From contig CAJTYN010000122.1 of NCBI GenBank assembly GCA_910584115.1, forward strand, positions 1 through 9,397: a stretch of 9,397 bases of DNA. The letters run 5' to 3'. The stretch's first letter is position 1; the number at the start of each line of letters is the position of its first letter. A model generated the notes under the pieces. It saw only the letters and a program-made list of their open reading frames with translations. It ran no database searches and was not told the origin of the DNA. The position numbers and the translations under genes are program-made. Positions 6,046 through 9,397 of this stretch are shown piece after piece. The stretch is from an uncultured Lachnospiraceae bacterium (GTDB lineage: Bacteria; Bacillota; Clostridia; Lachnospirales; Lachnospiraceae).

Positions 6046-6516
6046 ATGAGTGATGGATATATCACATTTACGATCAAAGAGGAGAAAGGGATCGCGCTGA
6101 TCGCCCACGATAATGAGAAGCCGAAGCTGATCGCATGGTGCAGGGAGAACCAGGCGAGCCTGGAGAAACATCGGCTGTATGGGACAGGGACCACGGCGCG
6201 GATGATCACAGACGCGACAGGACTCTCCATCCGCGCATTCAACAGCGGCCCGCTGGGCGGCGACCAGCAGATCGGGGCGAAGATCGTGGAGGGCCAGATC
6301 GATCTTGTCATATTTTTCTCTGACCCTCTGACGGCGCAGCCTCATGACCCGGATGTGAAAGCGCTGATGAGGATCGCGCAGGTCTACGATATCCCGATGG
6401 CCATCAACAAGGCGACGGCGGATTTCATGATCCAGTCCGCGCTCATGGACACCCAATACGACCACGAAGTGATCGATTTCAAAAAGAACGTCGAAGACCG
6501 TGCGGGAACGCTGTGA
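6046..6516 (+). CDS. mgsA: Methylglyoxal synthase
   Basis: This cytosolic enzyme converts dihydroxyacetone phosphate to methylglyoxal and phosphate, a phosphate-releasing bypass of lower glycolysis used when triose phosphates accumulate. The 156-residue sequence keeps the family core: IALIAHD (H21, D22), LYGTGTTA, SGPLGGDQQIGA with the catalytic Asp at 73, FFSDPL (D93), PHDPDVKAL (H100, D103) and NKATADF. All match the Escherichia coli enzyme with an offset of two. Length is normal, with about 20 non-conserved C-terminal residues. AAGGAGG stands 8 bases before ATG 6046; an ATG at 6041 is followed directly by a stop. No clear promoter was found between the tRNA terminator and the gene. It converges on the HAAS/DUF1700 gene with a gap of six bases. 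Confidence 0.96.
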   Translation: MSDGYITFTIKEEKGIALIAHDNEKPKLIAWCRENQASLEKHRLYGTGTTARMITDATGLSIRAFNSGPLGGDQQIGAKIVEGQIDLVIFFSDPLTAQPHDPDVKALMRIAQVYDIPMAINKATADFMIQSALMDTQYDHEVIDFKKNVEDRAGTL

Positions 6517-6522
6517 TGGTCT

Positions 6523-6981
6523 TCAGTGGCGGCCGATCAGGGAGATGATCAGTCCGGCCAGGATCAGGACGGCGACCACCGGGATCAGCGCCCGCAGGAC
6601 GAAGGAGAGGACTACGACCAGGAGTACGATCAGGGCGATGGCTGCGATCTTTTTGACGATCCGGCCCGCGCGGGTATCTTCCGGCCGGGATCTCTCAGGA
6701 GTGTCCTCCTGTGTGAAGCCGCCCGTACCGGCCTCTTCCGCAGAGTATGTATAACTCTGCCGATAGCCGTGTACATTGGGCACGTCCTCGGTATCTATGA
6801 GGGTCTTCGCGATCAGGCGGGGATCGCCGAGTTCTTCTAAGACATCGGACTCGGCTTGTCCCGCGCGGAGCTTCTGGTCGATAAAGTCCCTGTAATAAGC
6901 CAGATGCCGGGAGATCTCAGGGGATGGGATCTCGCCTTCGAGCTGTGTCTGCAGGATTTCCAGAAATTTTTCACGATCCAT
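6523..6981 (-). CDS. HAAS/DUF1700 family membrane protein
   Basis: A 152-residue membrane protein. The cytosolic N-terminal domain (about 1-65) has the HAAS/DUF1700 pattern: FLEILQTQL, HLAYYRDFIDQKL, then DVLEELGDPRLIAKTLI. A polar linker of about 45 residues leads to a C-terminal hydrophobic hairpin (about 112-148) that probably crosses the membrane twice. Members usually sit beside PadR-type regulators and are thought to act as signalling or anti-regulator proteins; no PadR gene is present here, so the partner is unknown. The start follows GGAGGA at a spacing of 10. Its promoter lies at 7019-7047 on the same strand. Its 3' end meets the methylglyoxal synthase gene, which is read towards it. 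Confidence 0.85.
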   Translation of the reverse strand: MDREKFLEILQTQLEGEIPSPEISRHLAYYRDFIDQKLRAGQAESDVLEELGDPRLIAKTLIDTEDVPNVHGYRQSYTYSAEEAGTGGFTQEDTPERSRPEDTRAGRIVKKIAAIALIVLLVVVLSFVLRALIPVVAVLILAGLIISLIGRH

Positions 6982-7018
6982 GTTTATCTATTCCTCCATG
7001 ATGATGTCTGATCCCTTT

Positions 7019-7047
7019 ATTATACAGTGTGAGGACAGGGAGGGCAA
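7019..7047 (-). promoter_or_regulatory. Sigma-A promoter for the HAAS/DUF1700 gene
   Basis: Read on the minus strand, TTGCCC (7047-7042), a 17-base spacer and a perfect TATAAT (7024-7019) stand about 38 bases upstream of the start codon at 6981. The -35 matches consensus at four of six positions. Confidence 0.65.
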
Positions 7048-7092
7048 TGTTTTTCCTTTTTTTACATAAAAATAAATTTCATAATAAAACCA

Positions 7093-7121
7093 ATGACAAA
7101 ACGTGAGAAAGAATGTATAAT
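7093..7121 (+). promoter_or_regulatory. Sigma-A promoter for the small ORF and chemoreceptor
   Basis: ATGACA (7093-7098), a 17-base spacer and TATAAT (7116-7121) form a near-consensus promoter. It would start transcription near 7128, about 46 bases before the small gene's ATG. It is divergent from the HAAS promoter, and the two -35 boxes lie about 45 bases apart in AT-rich DNA. Confidence 0.78.
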
Positions 7122-7173
7122 CTATAGTGAGCGGTAAAAACAGTTTTTTTGAAGATGTGGGCAGGTGCGGCCA

Positions 7174-7437
7174 ATGGTCTATAAGCTCGGGATCGGGAAT
7201 GTTATGTTTTACATCTATGTGTTTACGGAAGAGGAGAAAGGGGTGTTCAAGACTTGGTGGCATTATTTTAAAAAAAATCCGGACCGATGGCAGATATCCG
7301 TCATCCTGGCGTTTGTGCGGGATTACGGGCTGCGGTTCGATCATAAATGGACATATGATATCCATATGTCGCCGTATCAGAACTGGAGATCCTACCGTTA
7401 TCTGAGGCGGCAGCTGGCAGAGAATGGCCTAAAATGA
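7174..7437 (+). CDS. Small aromatic-rich protein of unknown function
   Basis: I do not recognise this 87-residue protein. It is unusually rich in aromatic residues: Trp at 28, 29, 39, 59 and 71, nine Tyr and six Phe, about 20 of 87. A central segment reads VFKTWWHYFKKNPDRWQ and the C-terminus is basic (WRSYRYLRRQLAENGLK). There is no signal peptide and no clear membrane helix, so a small soluble domain is likely. ATG 7174 is chosen because AGGTG stands six bases before it; a GTG at 7165 in the same frame has no ribosome binding site. A near-consensus promoter lies 50 bases upstream and the chemoreceptor begins 40 bases downstream with no terminator between them, so the two are probably co-transcribed. 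A role in chemoreceptor signalling is guesswork. Confidence 0.72.
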   Translation: MVYKLGIGNVMFYIYVFTEEEKGVFKTWWHYFKKNPDRWQISVILAFVRDYGLRFDHKWTYDIHMSPYQNWRSYRYLRRQLAENGLK

Positions 7438-7477
7438 ACCGGCCGGCAAAAAAATCATTCTAGGAGGTATCGAAACG

Positions 7478-9151
7478 ATGAAGAAACTGCAGATAAGAGA
7501 GAGGCTGCTGGTGGGCTTCGGCATCATGATCTTGTTCCTGCTCATCAGTACGGTCATCGGATTGACCGCGATACGGTCATCCAGGAGCAATCTGAATGAC
7601 CTGGTGAACCATCCGATGGCGGCGAACAGCGCTTTTAAGTCCTGTATGGTGGATGTGAACACGGCTGCCCGTATCGTCCGGGAGATGGCGTTGAATCCAG
7701 ATACGGGGGCGTATGCGGATTATGATGCCCAGATCGAAGAGAAGAAGAGCGATATCGAGAAAAACGTGGTCGCCCTGAGCAAGGCATATGTGGGCGACAC
7801 GGCGAAGCTCAAGGAATACCAGCAGGTCCTGACGGACTGGTTTGCTGTGGCGGATGAGATCATGGGCCTGATCAGAGAGGGCGATAAGGATCAGGCAGTG
7901 GATATGATGTTCGAGAAATGCGTTCCGGCGCTGAACGAGCTGGTGACCTTATCAGATGAACTCAACGCGCAGATCACCAAGACACAGGAAGACGAGATCG
8001 ACGGGAGCGTGCAGGCGGCGACTGTTTCCAATATGATCTTGTTTGTGTGCGCCCTGGTGGCGATCCTGCTGGCAATCTTATTATCGCTGCGCATCACTCG
8101 CGGCATCGTAGCGCCGATCATGGAAGTGGAGCGGGCGGCGGACCGTATGTCCCAGGGGGATCTCTCTGCCGAGATCTTGTATGAATCCGGGGACGAGATC
8201 GGGCGTCTGGCCGAGAGCATGCGTTCATCCATGCGCACTCTTTCCGGTTATATCCGTCAGATCGATGAGATCATGGGGGAGATGGCGGAAGGAAATTTTG
8301 TCATCGATATACACGAAGATTTTATCGGGGATTTCAGCAATATCCAGGTGTCTATGGAAGGTTTTGTGGAAAAGATCTCCCAGGCGCTGGGCCATGTGAG
8401 CCAGATCTCCGGGCAGGTCGCCGGGAATTCCGGACAGATCGCGGACCGCGCCCAGCAGCTGTCCCAGGGTGCGACTGAGCAGGCAAGCTCCGTGGAAGAG
8501 CTGGCCGCTACGATCAATACGATTTCTGAACAGGTGAAGAGCAACGCGGAGAACGCAAAACAGGCCAGCGACAAGACCACGTACATCAGCGAGCAGATCG
8601 CGGAGAGCAACGTACATATGCAGGAAATGATGAAGGCGATGAGCGATATCAGCAACAGTTCAAAGGAGATCGGCAAGATCGTAAAGACCATCGAGGACAT
8701 CGCTTTCCAGACAAATATCCTGGCGCTCAACGCGGCCGTGGAGGCAGCCCGCGCGGGAGAAGCAGGCAAGGGCTTTGCTGTTGTGGCGGATGAAGTGCGC
8801 AACCTGGCGTCAAAGAGTGCGGAGGCATCCAACCAGACGACGATACTGATCGAAAATTCACTGCGCGTGGTGGAAGCTGGTTCCGGCATCGCAGATGCCA
8901 CGGCCCAGTCCCTGGAAAATGTTGTGGCAGGGGCAAAAGAGATCACGGACGCGATCCAGAAGATCTCCGCGGCATCCACCGAACAGTCAACATCCCTGTT
9001 GGAGATCACCCAGGGCGTGGATCAGATCTCCAGTGTCGTGCAGTCCACATCGATCACGGCAGAGGGAAATGCCACATCCAGTCAGGAACTGTCAGATCAG
9101 GCAGAGACATTGGAGAAGATCGTGGAGCGTTTCCAGTTAGAACAACAATAA
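7478..9151 (+). CDS. Methyl-accepting chemotaxis protein, four-helix-bundle sensor
   Basis: A 557-residue transmembrane chemoreceptor that controls CheA/CheW activity at cell poles. In order it has TM1 (about 12-32), an extracytoplasmic helical sensor of about 150 residues like 4HB_MCP, TM2 (about 185-206), a HAMP domain (about 207-259, with the APIMEVERAADRMSQGDLS pattern), a second HAMP-like stretch (about 262-300, EIMGEMAEGNFVIDI), and the long signalling coiled coil. The hairpin tip that binds CheA/CheW is intact (IAFQTNILALNAAVEAARAGEAG, then FAVVADEVRNLA, about 408-443). Glu/Gln pairs near 333-341 and 501-509 are likely methylation sites. There is no C-terminal CheR-binding pentapeptide. 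The ligand cannot be read from the sequence. AGGAGG stands 10 bases before the ATG. It probably shares a transcript with the small gene upstream. Confidence 0.96.
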   Translation: MKKLQIRERLLVGFGIMILFLLISTVIGLTAIRSSRSNLNDLVNHPMAANSAFKSCMVDVNTAARIVREMALNPDTGAYADYDAQIEEKKSDIEKNVVALSKAYVGDTAKLKEYQQVLTDWFAVADEIMGLIREGDKDQAVDMMFEKCVPALNELVTLSDELNAQITKTQEDEIDGSVQAATVSNMILFVCALVAILLAILLSLRITRGIVAPIMEVERAADRMSQGDLSAEILYESGDEIGRLAESMRSSMRTLSGYIRQIDEIMGEMAEGNFVIDIHEDFIGDFSNIQVSMEGFVEKISQALGHVSQISGQVAGNSGQIADRAQQLSQGATEQASSVEELAATINTISEQVKSNAENAKQASDKTTYISEQIAESNVHMQEMMKAMSDISNSSKEIGKIVKTIEDIAFQTNILALNAAVEAARAGEAGKGFAVVADEVRNLASKSAEASNQTTILIENSLRVVEAGSGIADATAQSLENVVAGAKEITDAIQKISAASTEQSTSLLEITQGVDQISSVVQSTSITAEGNATSSQELSDQAETLEKIVERFQLEQQ

Positions 9152-9163
9152 GAGAGGTTAAAA

Positions 9164-9205
9164 AAGATCCATCCCGCTGTGTGAAGATACAGAGGGGTGG
9201 ATCTT
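9164..9205. terminator. Hairpin terminator after the chemoreceptor, better formed on the minus strand
   Basis: AAGATCCATCCC (9164-9175) pairs with GGGGTGGATCTT (9194-9205) over 12 positions with one mismatch-tolerant G-U pair and an 18-base loop. On the plus strand it ends the chemoreceptor transcript but is followed only by CTTCTTC. On the minus strand the stem runs into six U (A-run 9160-9165), a stronger terminator for anything transcribed leftwards from 9206-9397. Confidence 0.75.
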
Positions 9206-9397
9206 CTTCATTCAAAGGGGACGATAGAAAGGGGCGGATATCTGGCCTTTGAAAAACGGAGATGCTCGCCGCCCCATTTGTCATGGAACCCTTCTGTACA
9301 TTTTTTGTTTCGTAAGAGGCAGAATGACCCCCTTCCAAGAACAGCGTTTCAAGGGGTCCGGGGGAAATCCGCAATCCCCCGGCGCTTTTGGTACTTT
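9206..9397. other. Gene-free, strongly self-complementary tail of the window
   Basis: No convincing gene is present. The only long open frame, on the minus strand, crosses the terminator into the chemoreceptor gene and has no ribosome binding site. The stretch contains four inverted-repeat pairs: TTCAAAGG 9211-9218 with CCTTTGAA 9246-9253; GGGGCGG 9231-9237 with CCGCCCC 9269-9275, interleaved with the first; GACCCCCTT 9326-9334 with AAGGGGTC 9351-9358, one bulge; and CCGGGGG 9358-9364 with CCCCCGG 9376-9382. It may be a structured RNA or an intergenic repeat element that continues past the edge. Confidence 0.4.

Noticed and set aside
6526..6840. Plus-strand Asp/Gln-rich open frame opposite the HAAS/DUF1700 gene
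   Set aside because: The opposite strand encodes a clear HAAS/DUF1700 protein with promoter and ribosome binding site. The acidic repeats mirror its hydrophobic codons.
9054..9374. Minus-strand open frame of 106 codons at the right edge
   Set aside because: It crosses a strong terminator hairpin and the 3' end of the chemoreceptor, lacks a ribosome binding site, and overlaps GC-rich palindromes.

Overview
The window looks like a chromosomal segment of a motile, anaerobic, low-to-mid GC Gram-positive bacterium, most likely a Lachnospiraceae-type clostridium. This rests on strong AGGAGG-type ribosome binding sites, a clostridial rubredoxin, an AmmeMemoRadiSam radical SAM enzyme, a HAAS/DUF1700 membrane protein, a sigma-D-like flagellar promoter, a FliD-like protein and a chemoreceptor. 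The genus cannot be fixed from the sequence alone. No transposase, phage gene, CRISPR array or rRNA was seen.

Layout. 1-795: 3' part of a radical SAM enzyme gene that enters from the left. 869-1030: a 53-residue rubredoxin with its own sigma-A promoter. 1046-1906 (minus): a membrane-anchored or secreted C39-like cysteine peptidase with an EPTP-repeat linker, convergent with rubredoxin. 2018-2806: an FtsE-like ABC ATPase without FtsX, divergent from the peptidase. 2975-4267: an unusual FliD-like protein behind a sequence matching a sigma-D promoter. 4365-5819: a protein of the uncharacterised nucleotidyltransferase family whose catalytic Asp pair appears lost. 5889-5962: tRNA-Arg(ACG) with a strong promoter and a terminator. 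6046-6516: methylglyoxal synthase. 6523-6981 (minus): HAAS/DUF1700 membrane protein. 7174-7437: a small aromatic-rich protein of unknown function, followed after 40 bases by a methyl-accepting chemotaxis protein (7478-9151). 9164-9205: a terminator that looks better on the minus strand. 9206-9397: a gene-free, highly self-complementary stretch running off the right edge.

How the genes relate. Most are short, independently promoted transcription units. The motility theme (FliD-like protein under a sigma-D-like promoter, and the chemoreceptor) is the clearest functional thread. The left end carries anaerobic redox and radical chemistry (radical SAM enzyme, rubredoxin). Methylglyoxal synthase is a triose-phosphate overflow enzyme. 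The most interesting part is 2000-5820, where three consecutive genes are each recognisable members of a family yet lack that family's defining residues or terminal segments: FtsE-like without the signature motif or Q-loop Gln, FliD-like without the usual ends, and a nucleotidyltransferase without the Asp pair. Whether they work together is inference only.
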